From Amanita rubescens (lineage: Eukaryota > Basidiomycota > Agaricomycetes > Agaricales > Amanitaceae): a stretch of 40,054 nucleotides of DNA. The stretch is from contig WION01000481.1 of NCBI GenBank assembly GCA_015039365.1, positions 1 to 40,054 of the forward strand, given 5' to 3'. The translations under genes were made by a program, and so were the position numbers. How positions within the stretch are numbered: position 1 is the stretch's first letter; every line of letters begins with the position of its first letter. The notes under the pieces are model-generated. The model was not told where the DNA came from. It searched no databases and saw only the letters and a program-made list of their open reading frames with translations. This document shows, piece after piece, positions 16,080 to 26,643 of this stretch.

Positions 16080-18457
16080 TCAAGATAAGGGTAGAGGCTG
16101 ATTGGGATTACAAAGTATGATACCTACCACCACCATGTAGAACAATTCGGGTGTAACAGAATTGAGGGCTTCTTGCCAGACCTTGGCAACGAGGTTTGGT
16201 GTAGGTTTTGATTGAATTGCAACAAGCAGAGCCTCTTCAAGCACAAATCGAAGTGATGAACGGTTGACCTAACCATCCAGTTCTTCCTCGACGTTGAATT
16301 CCGCTTTTCAAAAAGCGAGCTGAGGGAGAGAAATACCAGTGGTTCAGAAATGTATACAGGATGGGTTGGCACGTCAGGATTGAATCTACACTCAACGTAG
16401 TAATCATGGCGTGCATATTGCGTTCATCGAGAATGGATGTCAGTACGCTTCCTAAAGTCCACTGCATAAGAGCGTCAACTAAGCATTCTATCAATTCCAG
16501 TCCTATTAAATAATATAGGTCTTATGAGAAGAATCGTCGCTCGTGAAATGCCCAACATTGGTGAAGATTTTGTTGCTTGGCGCCTCTTTTGCCGAAAGAG
16601 AACCCACCGCATCTTTCACCTTTTCCATCGACAGACCAGTTCCCGAAAGAATAATCCCGTTGAAGAACCCTTTGGACTCAAAGAAGTTAACCATCTCGCA
16701 AAGAATGGGGCGCCAACCGGTCCCTGACTCAGAGCGAAAGACCTGTGTGTCGTCGATCACCACGAATAGAGGTGTTTTACTTTCCATAGGAAACAGATCT
16801 TTTCTCCCGGTCCTGATGTCACGCAACGAGGAGCGAATAATATCAAGCATAGTATGAGTTTCAGCATCCCGAAGGCCCTGAAACACTCTGACGAAGAGAT
16901 CCATTCCACCATCACACAAATGGGGGGGCAAAATTTGGGCAAAGACCCATCGCCGTCGAGCATCCGTGACTTTTGTGTTGACAGGAAAGTGTTGCACGAG
17001 TTGCTTGAAGATAAAGAAACGCGCACACAACAACATTGCAAAGATACGCTGAGCAGAAGAAGTGTTATTAGAGAGGTCCGGAGTACTCATAGTTTGCAAC
17101 ATTTCCATCGCTTGTTGGAGGTCGTCCGAGCCAGATGCCGTTCCTCGGGTCCTGCATGAAATATAAAGGCCCCAATGGGAGCAAAGACCGTCAAGTGAAA
17201 GGCGCGTTTTACCCGAGCCAGAGACGTTAAATAGATGGCTAGAAAGAAAAAAGTTAGAATTGATTATTTTCACAGTTATCCCGGCACCACGAACACTGTA
17301 TCACATTTATCAATTCTATCACACTTGTACAGCTCTTCGATTCGTTCCTGATCGCTTGCCGAGTTCATAAATGAGAAGAATTGGGTGAAGGGGCAGAACC
17401 ACCCCCGAGTCCAAGTCTGTAACTTTGTCTTCACGTTTGATCGAGTCGAGATATGCATCCAATTTCCCAGTGGCCAAGTAATCAATATAATTCTCAAAGC
17501 CTGCAAGTGCATCGACCATTTTAGCTTCCGTCTCTTGGCGGGCGAGGCTTGGGAGTGAAGCTAATGAAAACTGTTTACAAAGCCATCCACGTTTGAAGGT
17601 ACACCACCTACATTTGGCTTCAACCGTTCCTGCTTGTATCTTAGGAGGTGGGGTGTGCAGCGGCACATCATCGAAACGAACTCGTTTAAAAGGGCGCTCT
17701 GACGATGTTGGAGAACATGTACGTGAGCAGGAGAATGTGTGAGAGGCAGGATATAAGGCAGGGAGAGAGAGAGTTCATGGCAGCCAGCGTGATAAGACAT
17801 ATATAGGAGGCGTCGGGATAGGCGACCGTCATTCGGTATAGGTTAGACGCGGAAGATGGAGGACGATCCGGGAAGAAGGGTCGGGATCGGGAAGAAGGAA
17901 AACAGGATGAGGAGAAATGAGATAAGGAGAAGAGGGGGAGTACGCGCGGGAGGAGGTGGAATTCGAAGGCAAAGAAGGTAAACGGACGAGACAGTTTTTC
18001 CCTCAGTAATGATCTAATCTCACTCACCAGTGGCCGGGGCCTTTACAATGATGTGGATTTCGTGTTTGGGAGGCGACATTGAAAAGATATCGACGACGCT
18101 GTCCGTAGGTTCTAATATGACCGCAAATTCCGAAAGACCACCTTCCAAGGACCCGATACGTGCAGCCAAAGTCTTTTCTGGCTTCACAGCGATAGGGCCC
18201 TTGGGCTGAGAAAAGCAATGTCACTTTACATCGCAAGTCATCAATGGGGCTCACCTTCCACAAATCCAGAGTGTGAGGATCAACATCCTTTAAAGTATCC
18301 AGTGCTCGCTCGCTTTGTATAACTTCCTTCAATTCACTAACCTCATCATCGCGCCCCACGGTAACCACAAAGACTTTATATTCGCCTTCGATAAGACAAA
18401 TAAGGCGAGGGCCGTCCTGGCCAACTGTGGGGCATTGTCTGATTCGAGCACTGCCAC
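16080..18457 (-). CDS. Crinkler-type protein: ubiquitin-like N-terminus plus P-loop NTPase; probably frameshifted
   Basis: The N-terminal domain shows the Crinkler layout: LICLIEGEYKVFVVTVG, SELKEVIQSE, HTLDLWK (exon ending 18255), then after a 49-nt intron IEVILEP-like text and HEIHIIVKAP (exon 18028-18205). A 329-nt intron leads to RPFKRVRFDDVPLHTPPPK (from 17698) and a helical exon. From 17238 an exon carries the P-loop NVSGSGKTRLSLDGLC, CARFFIFKQL, and the Walker B-like LFVVIDDTQVF. C-terminal exon pieces continue to about 16080 (VAIQSKPTPNLVAKVW). Near 17420-17440 the coding signal moves to another frame (SIKRE in one, FCPFTQFFSFMNSASDQ in the next) with no clear splice site, so the gene may be broken. 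The first exon and 3' end are uncertain. Crinklers are nuclear effectors in oomycetes and are widespread in fungi, where they may act in conflict between organisms. The function here is unknown. Confidence 0.7.
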
Positions 18458-19707
18458 AAGCTTGGCCGGTTGCAGACCGTTGCACGTGTTTTTTCGTACC
18501 CTAACCCCAGATCCAGGCCGTCCTGCGCCCTCACCCCATGGTGCTCAGAGAGCATACCAGACAACGCCGGTGGGGGATACAGCGGTCGGCATCAGGATGA
18601 ATTGAATAGAACAATCACTTATCAACCAATCACTGACATACAATCAAATCTTCAGATGAATTCGGTGGGTCCCATGGACACCGAAGCAGCTGGCCTGATG
18701 GCAATCCCAGGAACGGAAATGGCCTCAGAGTGGACGGTGTTATCTTTGTCTCGGGCGTCACACGCGAAGTGCCAACAATTATGCAAAATGCTGTAATCGA
18801 TTTCAAAGAAGACTTGGGTTACGGGAAAACAATGCAGTATGTTCTCTTCCCTTCCATTTGTCAATGATATTCATCTACTATGGAGATGTTAAGGGGCTGT
18901 CACTGTTGGTGATACTTTGGTGAAGGTGTAGTAGTATTGGAAGTATGGAAGTGGGCGGTGGTAGGATGGGTCCTCCATGCAACTTTCCTCCCAACCCCAT
19001 CCGCCGACCCGCCAACCTGGGGTGCTTCACTCCGTTGCAAAGATCTCTCCTCCTGAATCGTCAAAGATAAGTTTCCAATCCTTGGCAGGCCGTTCACACA
19101 CCGCTCATCAATGTCCGGGATTGTAGGTATATCTAAATCTCACTATATGCACCATTCTTATCGAATTTGAGGCCATCACAATCCACATCGGTCTCATTTC
19201 GCCATTTCGCTGCTCAAGTACGTACATTTCGCTTCGCTGCATTCTCACCTGCTGAATCGTTGAGATATGCTCAGACCATTTATATACTACTGCTTAGCAA
19301 CGTTTGAGTTGGGATTGCAGGTATGTGTTTCAAGCTCACTATATGCGTCAATTTGATGCTTGCCTACATCGCTATCATCGCAAGAATAGAATTCCACGAT
19401 CGTTCACTCTCTCGAGCGTTTCACGTTCATCAATCGTCGTTTGTGGTTGCGTCTAGTCTCGTGCCCAGACGTTTAGCTACGGAACGGACCGAGCGGACTC
19501 CTAATCGGAGTCAAAAATCCTGACGCGTTCGAAGCAAGTCGATCGTGCGAAAATACTTAAAATTTTTGACTCTCACTCCGACACACCGGATTGATTGCAC
19601 ATCGACTTGCTCATTACGGCTGGGAACGAGACTAGTTGCTTCACTCCATAACCCTTTTACACTGCTATATATGATTGGTACAGTGCATTGTGTGTATTTG
19701 ATACTAT
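18458..19707. other. Intergenic region left of the retrotransposon
   Basis: About 1.25 kb. The plus strand at about 18705-18836 reads VDGVIFVSGVTREVPTIMQN and then DFKEDLGYGKTMQ, which faintly resembles a RidA/YjgF segment, but it has no start, end or neighbours. A short block, GGGATTG(T/C)AGGTAT followed by CTCACTATATGC, occurs at about 19118 and again at about 19312, a loose 195-bp duplication. No gene can be supported. Confidence 0.4.
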
Positions 19708-19712
19708 GAACA
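19708..19712. repeat. Target-site duplication GAACA, left copy
   Basis: GAACA lies directly before the TGTCA end of the element at 19713, and GAACA follows directly after its TGACA end at 28462-28466. A 5-bp duplication is the usual size for Ty3/Gypsy integration. Confidence 0.9.
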
Positions 19713-20038
19713 TGTCACGAGCCTTAGACAGGCTACACAACACAAGACTCAATCACTCTGTGGCTACTGCTGACCGTGTCAAGCAGCGAGGGCGAATACA
19801 AGAACCGTCGAGGTTCAGGGCAAAGGTAAGAAGGGAGGGCTCCGAGCTGTCCAAGGAAAGACTAGCTTGTTGCTTAGAGTATGTACTACAATATACGCTA
19901 CTTATATACTACTAGGGCGTAGGGTATGAGTCATAGGGTACAGGGTATGAGTCATACTATGTCATAGGGCGTAGGGTACATGAGTTAGTACATGCACGAA
20001 GCATGCGGCGTATCAAGGAGTAAAACAGGGGCTTGACA
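19713..20038 (-). repeat. 3' LTR of the chromovirus
   Basis: 326-bp LTR, TGTCA...TGACA, apparently identical to the copy at 28136-28461. It contains two TGAGTCA sites (19927-19933, 19948-19954), a TATA-like signal and the 12-base self-primer sequence (19864-19875). Confidence 0.96.
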
Positions 20039-20313
20039 TAGCCTCCGTTTCAAGGTTCGGATTCCAGACGAACTGGAAGGGGATCCAAAAATTCGATGGT
20101 TTATGACAATTGGCACTCACGTTCTTCCTGATGCTCCTTCGTCTTTACCCGTTACCAGACCTGCGTCCAATGCCGACGGGAGGTTACTATCGAGTGCTAA
20201 GGTTAGGCCTTTCGACTTTCCACATAGGGGTCCGTCTCCAGGGTTCACCGAATACCCTATTGACATCTCGCGATTCCTCGTTCGAGGCGTCACCCATGAT
20301 CTTGCCTAGGCGC

Positions 20314-20652
20314 TGAAACAACGAAACGGAGGTTGCGTTGGGTGCAACCTCCGAGGCTCGGTGTTTGCCGAGCGAGTTCGGCAGCACCGAAAGGTGCTCG
20401 CCCAACTTCGGTCGCACTCTCGGGGCTCAGGAACTTAGATGCGAAGTGAGGGGAAAGTAAACTGTATAAAACTAACTACGACGGGGTATATAAACTACAT
20501 GCCTCGTGTGCTACGTGCGTAATACGGTCCGAAACGTATCCGATACCGAGTCTCGGAGCTCCGATCCGAGGTTCCGAGTCTCGGAAGCTTGAGCGAGGGT
20601 TTCGGCGAGGTTTGAGTGTCGATTCCAACGTAGCCGGAATCGGTACGTTACA
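20314..20652 (-). repeat. Left LTR of the nested element
   Basis: 339 bp, matching 22131-22469. It carries a palindromic TATATA signal near 20485 and, at its left end, three consecutive hairpins: 10-bp stem 20327-20336/20344-20353, 6-bp stem 20356-20361/20368-20373, and AGCACC-GAAA-GGTGCT at 20383-20398. Confidence 0.93.
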
Positions 20653-22130
20653 CCCGCTGGGAACTTTTAAACGTTGACGTCCTCGTCAACCTGCGTCGCG
20701 TTGGCGAAGACCGAGATAGGACGTCGGAAGCGAGAGGAGTGTCGGCGAGGAGGGGATGGGACGTCGGAGATGAGGCGTAGTGTCGGCCGAGTAGCAGAGG
20801 CCGGTGGTGGCGTAGACAAAGTGTTGGCGGGGTCCGTGCATGTGTAGATAGTCGATGATTCAAATAAGGAGTCGGCAGTGGCGATGAGGGGCTCAGTGGT
20901 CGTCGGTAGTCTCGGAAGTGGTCGGCGTGATGTGGTGGCTGGTAGAGTGTAGGGGAGGGGCGTATCAAGGGTGCAGGGTAGTAGCAGCATGTTGGCGGTA
21001 GTCATCGTCGGCAGTAGAAAGTGAAAAGGTGTGGGTGCGCATCCCACATTTCCGGCCACCCCCGCTCGGTGAGGGGTGTACCTTGCGCTCCAGTAAATCA
21101 TTCGGCGGCTCTGCGTGCTATAAAAAGGGTCCTAAGGTGATTCTGCGTTGTGCGTACTAATATCCGTTATCCAGAAACAACCCAACGTCCCCCACACTCC
21201 TATGGCGATTCGGGCTGGCTTGTTGAGGGGCTTGGTGCGGAAGGGATGCCGGTGGTGATGAGACGTGATGCTGAGGGTCCATTTGAGCATGGAATGCGCC
21301 GTTTGAACGAATACGGCTACGCCGTATACCGATCCTGGGGAGAAAAGAAAAAAAAATGCTGAAAAAAAAAAGATTCTTGCTCGTGTGCCGAGGTGGAATG
21401 ACGCCGGAGTGTATGAGGGTGCTGATAGTGTCCGAGAGGCATGGGACGTGGCGGCGGAAGGCTGTGGCGAGTGCGAGAAGAGAAACGAGGGGGAGGAACG
21501 TGGTCTACGCGTGTTGATGGGGGAAGGAGTGCGGCTCGGTTGGCGAATGAAGGGACAGGTTAGCGTGGAGCAATCGGCTGTACTTCGGAAGTATCCAATA
21601 CACGAGGTGTGTGCAAGGGAAAGGCGTAGGCTGCGGATGGGCTGCGATGGCGGCTGATGGGGTCCGATAAGGCTGCAGCGGTGCTGGTAGGCTCCGATAG
21701 GGGAACGGGGCGCGTCAAGCTGTGGTCATCGAGCGATGGAGTGCAATGCAGAGGTGGTGCATGAGGCAGACACGTGCTGCAGTGCGGTGCATGCAGATGG
21801 GCTGCGATGGCAGTTGATAGAGCTCGATGGGATCCGATAAGGGTGCAGCGAGCTGTAAACGTTGTGCAGAGGAATATCAGCACCTGGGGCAAAGCATGAC
21901 TAGCAGATGGGAGCGGACGAGAGCCGGAAGCAGGCAGTGATGTCGTTGCGCATGCCGACGAGCTGGGTACAGATGCGGCGCGTTTGGCGGTAACCAACAG
22001 ACGTATGAGAGCCGGAATGAGCTGATGGGGCCGTCCAAAAGAATAAAAGCCTCCGGGGCTGTGCGCAAGTGAAAGCGAGCGTGAATGAGCGTGAGTGCAA
22101 CCCGAATTGGACCGAGCGGTGGGCTCCAGT

Positions 22131-22469
22131 TGAAACAACGAAACGGAGGTTGCGTTGGGTGCAACCTCCGAGGCTCGGTGTTTGCCGAGCGAGTTCGGCA
22201 GCACCGAAAGGTGCTCGCCCAACTTCGGTCGCACTCTCGGGGCTCAGGAACTTAGATGCGAAGTGAGGGGAAAGTAAACTGTATAAAACTAACTACGACG
22301 GGGTATATAAACTACATGCCTCGTGTGCTACGTGCGTAATACGGTCCGAAACGTATCCGATACCGAGTCTCGGAGCTCCGATCCGAGGTTCCGAGTCTCG
22401 GAAGCTTGAGCGAGGGTTTTGGCGAGGTTTGAGTGTCGATTCCAACGTAGCCGGAATCGGTACGTTACA
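22131..22469 (-). repeat. Right LTR of the nested element
   Basis: 339 bp, matching 20314-20652 with one visible substitution. In the inferred minus orientation this is the 5' LTR, and its hairpin cluster (22144-22215) lies at the downstream end, where U5 would be. Confidence 0.93.
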
Positions 22470-22554
22470 GCGCGTCCTCTCCCGATTCCTCGTTGTTTCT
22501 TTCTTTTTCTCTCCCTGTTCGTATTGGATCTTGTTGCTACAGGTATCAATCACT

Positions 22555-25500
22555 TTAAACTGGTGTGGGTCCTTGCGACGAATTCGCTTCTTCGCGTGCG
22601 CTCTTCCAGCGTTGCCAGTTCCCTTCGAGTTTTCGTCGATACTCTTCGTCGAAGGCCTTGTCATCCCACCCATAAAGGCGCGGATGTGGAACATAGAGGG
22701 GGAGGAGATGTGGAGGTGTCGGCGTCGGTGGTCCAGAGGGGGTTGGAGATAGGGACGATGGGGGAAGGAGAGGAAGGGGTTTATTTTGTCGTAACGCTGA
22801 AGGGTTCTTTTTATAATATTCTTTGATTGCCTTCTTCGCGTTTTCCATGTGTTCCTCGGGTTCCCAGGTGTTCTCTTCTTCGGGTAACCCTTTCCATTTC
22901 ACCAGGAAACGTTTTCCTTGCCTCGTTTTTCTTACCCCTTTCACGGCTTCTACTTCGTATTCTTCACGTCCATTAATAATTTCCGGTGGCGGCTGTGGTT
23001 CGTTTTCCTGCTGCGCCGGGAATTGCGGTTCGTAAACTGGTTTGAGTTTCGATTCGTGGAAGATGTCGTGTATTCCCCACGTCGGTGGTAGTTCCAATTT
23101 ATATGCCGATTTCCCTACCTCGGAAATTACTTTAAAGGGTCCGTGGAACTTTGCATCGAGTTTCTTTGATGTCCTTGTTGTTTTAATTTTGGACGCATCT
23201 AGATACACTCGATCCCCTGGTTGATATCGTCGGGACGGTTTGACGTGTTTATCGTGTTGCCTCTTCATCCTTTCCGCAGCTTGTTCCAAATTCATTTTCA
23301 CCGTTTTCCATGTCTCTTTGAACTTTTCGATATATTCCGCAGCCGAGTGGTTTGTCGTTTCCGTTTTACCTTCCGTTCCTTTGAATGGATTTCTTCCCGT
23401 AGTAATCATGAAAGGGGAGAACCCTGTCGCCGAATGTCGTCGATCGTTATGACAGAATTGAGCTATGGGGAGCCAATCTGTCCAATCGTCTTGTTTTTCG
23501 TTTACATACATTCGTAGATATTCTTCCAGTTCTTGATTTACTCGTTCCGTTTGTCCGTCCGTTTGCGGATGGTATGCCGTGGAAGGGTTCGCTTCTATTC
23601 CTAATATTTGGTATAGTCCTTTCATAAATCCGGATACGAATTGCGTTCCTCGATCCGATATGACCTTTTTTGGTAGTCCTTGTTCCTTGAATATATGTTC
23701 TCGATAAAGGTTTGCTACTCCTTGCGATGTTATCGTTGTATTGCATGGAATGAAGTAAGCCTTTTTCGAGAATCGATCGACAATTACCAAGATCATATCT
23801 TTTCCTTTTGACGGTACTAACGGTCCGATGAGGTCTACGCTGATTACTGCCCATGGTTCTGACGGGATTTCGTTTGGTTGTAATGGCGCTGCCCGTGGTT
23901 GTCTATCGGGTTTATTGATCTGACATTGATGACATGCTTTGATGTATGTTTCAATGTCCCGTTTCATGTTAGGCCACCAGAATCCTCTCGTCGTTAATTC
24001 CAGGGTTTTTGCGACTCCTGGATGTCCGGCCGTTTTTACGTCATGGTTCGAACTGATCACCCTCTCTCGGATTTCTGGTTTTGCTGGTACGTATATTCGT
24101 CCTTTCCATTCCCAGCATTGATCGAGGGTATCGTATTTGAAATCCGGGTCTTTTTCTTTTATCCCCTTGGTTACTTGTTTATCGAAGTATCGGCGATGTG
24201 TGTTACGAATTTCTTGTCGAATACTTAACCATTCATAACTTTCGTCATCTATTCTGATTTCGACTTTTCCGAATATATCTTCTTTTAAGAGAATGATTCC
24301 TTCGTTATCGTTTTCTCCTTTCGGATGTCCGGCTCTTCTGGATAATATATCGGCTTTAGTGTTTGTTTTCCCGGATCGATGTTTTATGACGAAGTTATAC
24401 TCTTGTAAATCCATGATCCATCGGGCTTGTCTCCTGTTCAGATTTTGTGGTTTTCGGAAATATGTAAGGTTTTGATGATCTGTCAATACTTCCGTTACCG
24501 TTTCTGTTCCTTTTAGGTAGTGAGCCCAATCGTAGAATCCTTGCATTACCGCTAGCATTTCTTTGTCATATACTTCGTAATTTCTTTCCGCGTCGTTTAA
24601 TGCTTTCGATATGAACGCTACGGGTTTCCAAATTCCGTCGTCGTCGAGTTGGGAAAGTATCGCCGCGATCGCAAAGTCCGATGCGTCTGTTTCCATTCGG
24701 AAGGGTCTTCCTGGTTTAGGAATGATGAGGACTCTTTCGGAGGCGATCTCCCTTTTTAGTCCTTCGAATGCTTCTTGTTGTAATTCCGTCCATAACCATT
24801 CAATTTTTCCCGTAAGTTTCGTTAATGCTTTCGCTATTTTCGCAAAGCCTTTAATGAACCTTCGATAGAAGTTGACAAATCCGAGGAATTGTTGAAGTTC
24901 CCTTTTCGTCGTCGGCGTTGGCCATTCGGCTATTGCCTTTACTTTATTAGGGTCCATTCGTATTCCTTTATTTGAGATAATTAATCCTAGGAATTCGATC
25001 TCTTCTTGTTCGAAGTAACATTTCTCCGCTTTTAAGGAAAGTTGGTGCTGTCGTAATTTTTCGAGGATTCTCTTGACTTGTCCTTGATGTTCTTTTTTGT
25101 CTTTTGAGAACACTAGGATGTCATCCATATAGATTACGACCCATCCTTCGGCAATTTCTTCTCTAAAGATATCATTCATCATCGTTTGGAATGTTGCCGG
25201 TGAATTGGTCAATCCGAAGAACATTACCAGCGGTTCGAATAATCCACGATTCGTTCGGAAGGCGGCTTTCCATTCGTCTCCTTCTTTGATCCTGATATTA
25301 TTATATCCCCATCTTACGTCCATCTTTGAGAAGTATTTTGCTTCTGATAACTTGTCGATTAGTTCCGAGATTAACGGTAATGGATATCTGTTTTTGATAG
25401 TCATTTCATTTAGTTTCCGATAATCTTGGACCGGTCGTAGTTTTCCGTCTTTCTTTTTTACGAAGAAGAATGGTGATGCCATGGGTGATTTACTTGGTTT

Positions 25501-26643
25501 GATCCTTCCTGTTTCTAATTGTTCTTTTAGGAATTCGTCCAATTGTTTTTGTTCTTCTGGGTTTAACGGGTATATTTTGCAATCCACCATTTTTGCTCCT
25601 GGTGTTAATTCAATTGCGTGGTCCCATGCCCTTCTCGGTGGTAATTGGTCGAATGTCTGTTTTTCGAATACCTCTTTGTAGTCGCGATAGACTTCCGGTA
25701 CTATTTCCTTCCAGGTTCTCTCGATTTGGTTGGCTCCTGCAATATCAGTTGCAAAGTTTGATTTTGCTCGTACTTTTATCCAGGGGAGATCAACGTGTCG
25801 TATGAATTCGGGTCGATCAATATCAATGGCCAGTATTTTATCTTCTTCTGGATTATATTGATTGATTTCATCTTCTGGTTCTCCGACCCACGATTCTTCG
25901 TAACATTCTCCTGGACATTTCGAGAATTTTATTTGGGCCTTTCTCCATTCGATCTCTGGGTTATGATGTTCTAACCAATCATGTCCGAGGAATACGTCTT
26001 TCTTTCCTATATTTACCACTGCCAGTTCTAGTGTTTCTTCATGGTCGTAAATTCTCATTTTGATTGTGACCATGTCCGTTATCTTTCCTCCGACGTTTAA
26101 CGTTCCGTCGGCGTTGGTAGCGGTTATTGCTCGTGGTAGTTTGGTTGTGTTGATTTTATGTTCCTCGACAAATTGTTTGGATATCGCAGACATCATGCAT
26201 CCGCTGTCGATTAATGCTATGGTGTCGAAGCTTTCTTCTGTATCCAGGGTGGTGAGGATGATTCGTATGTCCATTTCCCTGTGTCCTGACGCTCCGATCC
26301 ATTGCGGTTCTCTGAGTTTTCGCAGATACCAGATCGCTTCTTCTTCTCCGAGATCATTGATTTTATTGATTAATTCTTCATCAATTTGTTCTCTAAAGGT
26401 TTGGTGGGCGAACGTTCGTAATTGCGTAACTCCTTGTTCCGGGTATTTCCATAATTGTCTTATCATCCATGCGGACGATGAATTTCTGAGTTTGCTTGTT
26501 TTGTCCCTTATCGATGTGTTCCGAATCTTTCCTTCCTTTTGTTTCACCTCGTATATTACTGATTCAAGGGATACATATTCGGAAGGTACTAGAGATTCAT
26601 AAATACATCGATCGGAGATCAACGAAGAGGGACTATCCTTCAT
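22555..26643 (-). CDS. pol: Pol polyprotein of the chromovirus (protease, RT, RNase H, integrase, chromodomain)
   Basis: Intact 1362-codon frame. Aspartic protease with active site LIDSGC (DSG 146-148); reverse transcriptase with FFFVKKKDGKLRPVQDYR and the YMDD site at 505-508; RNase H with TDAS at 652-655; integrase zinc finger with H867/H874 and C904/C907; integrase catalytic residues D937 (SVDLIGP), D997 (SDRGTQF) and E1033 (TDGQTERVNQ); C-terminal chromodomain near 1235-1285 with FLVKWKGLPEEENTWEPEE. Chromodomains of this type bind modified histones and direct integration to heterochromatin. All catalytic residues are present, so the protein is predicted active. The start ATG at 26643 overlaps the Gag stop in the four bases ATGA. 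The stop is about 85 bases from the nested element. Confidence 0.97.
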   Translation of the reverse strand: MKDSPSSLISDRCIYESLVPSEYVSLESVIYEVKQKEGKIRNTSIRDKTSKLRNSSSAWMIRQLWKYPEQGVTQLRTFAHQTFREQIDEELINKINDLGEEEAIWYLRKLREPQWIGASGHREMDIRIILTTLDTEESFDTIALIDSGCMMSAISKQFVEEHKINTTKLPRAITATNADGTLNVGGKITDMVTIKMRIYDHEETLELAVVNIGKKDVFLGHDWLEHHNPEIEWRKAQIKFSKCPGECYEESWVGEPEDEINQYNPEEDKILAIDIDRPEFIRHVDLPWIKVRAKSNFATDIAGANQIERTWKEIVPEVYRDYKEVFEKQTFDQLPPRRAWDHAIELTPGAKMVDCKIYPLNPEEQKQLDEFLKEQLETGRIKPSKSPMASPFFFVKKKDGKLRPVQDYRKLNEMTIKNRYPLPLISELIDKLSEAKYFSKMDVRWGYNNIRIKEGDEWKAAFRTNRGLFEPLVMFFGLTNSPATFQTMMNDIFREEIAEGWVVIYMDDILVFSKDKKEHQGQVKRILEKLRQHQLSLKAEKCYFEQEEIEFLGLIISNKGIRMDPNKVKAIAEWPTPTTKRELQQFLGFVNFYRRFIKGFAKIAKALTKLTGKIEWLWTELQQEAFEGLKREIASERVLIIPKPGRPFRMETDASDFAIAAILSQLDDDGIWKPVAFISKALNDAERNYEVYDKEMLAVMQGFYDWAHYLKGTETVTEVLTDHQNLTYFRKPQNLNRRQARWIMDLQEYNFVIKHRSGKTNTKADILSRRAGHPKGENDNEGIILLKEDIFGKVEIRIDDESYEWLSIRQEIRNTHRRYFDKQVTKGIKEKDPDFKYDTLDQCWEWKGRIYVPAKPEIRERVISSNHDVKTAGHPGVAKTLELTTRGFWWPNMKRDIETYIKACHQCQINKPDRQPRAAPLQPNEIPSEPWAVISVDLIGPLVPSKGKDMILVIVDRFSKKAYFIPCNTTITSQGVANLYREHIFKEQGLPKKVISDRGTQFVSGFMKGLYQILGIEANPSTAYHPQTDGQTERVNQELEEYLRMYVNEKQDDWTDWLPIAQFCHNDRRHSATGFSPFMITTGRNPFKGTEGKTETTNHSAAEYIEKFKETWKTVKMNLEQAAERMKRQHDKHVKPSRRYQPGDRVYLDASKIKTTRTSKKLDAKFHGPFKVISEVGKSAYKLELPPTWGIHDIFHESKLKPVYEPQFPAQQENEPQPPPEIINGREEYEVEAVKGVRKTRQGKRFLVKWKGLPEEENTWEPEEHMENAKKAIKEYYKKNPSALRQNKPLPLLPPSSLSPTPSGPPTPTPPHLLPLYVPHPRLYGWDDKAFDEEYRRKLEGNWQRWKSAREEANSSQGPTPV

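Larger units (their letters stand above)
20314..22469 (-). mobile_element. Nested non-autonomous LTR element
   Basis: Two 339-bp direct repeats (20314-20652 and 22131-22469) differ by one base that I can see (in GGTTT(C/T)GGCGAGG). The ends are TG...CA, with GCGC on both sides (20310-20313 and 22470-22473) as a 4-bp target duplication. The 1478-bp interior has no Gag, protease, RT or integrase, so the element must be mobilised by others. Orientation is probably minus: next to the right LTR the minus strand reads TGGAGCCCACCGCTCGG two bases in, a plausible tRNA primer site, and the opposite end reads AGCGGG before the LTR. A purine run at 21341-21372 marks the middle. It inserted into the 3' untranslated part of the chromovirus after or during that element's lifetime here. 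Confidence 0.9.

Noticed and set aside
18705..18836. RidA/YjgF-like segment VDGVIFVSGVTREVPTIMQN
   Set aside because: The resemblance covers only one strand-turn region, with no start, end or other conserved blocks, so it is not listed as a gene.
19713..20038. Short open frame inside each LTR (starting near 19688 and 28054)
   Set aside because: It lies on the strand opposite to Gag and Pol, is identical only because the LTRs are identical, and has no recognisable features.
21560..22234. 224-codon minus-strand frame inside the nested element
   Set aside because: Proline/serine/histidine-rich composition without motifs, and it runs into the LTR hairpin region. It is better explained by base composition than by a protein.
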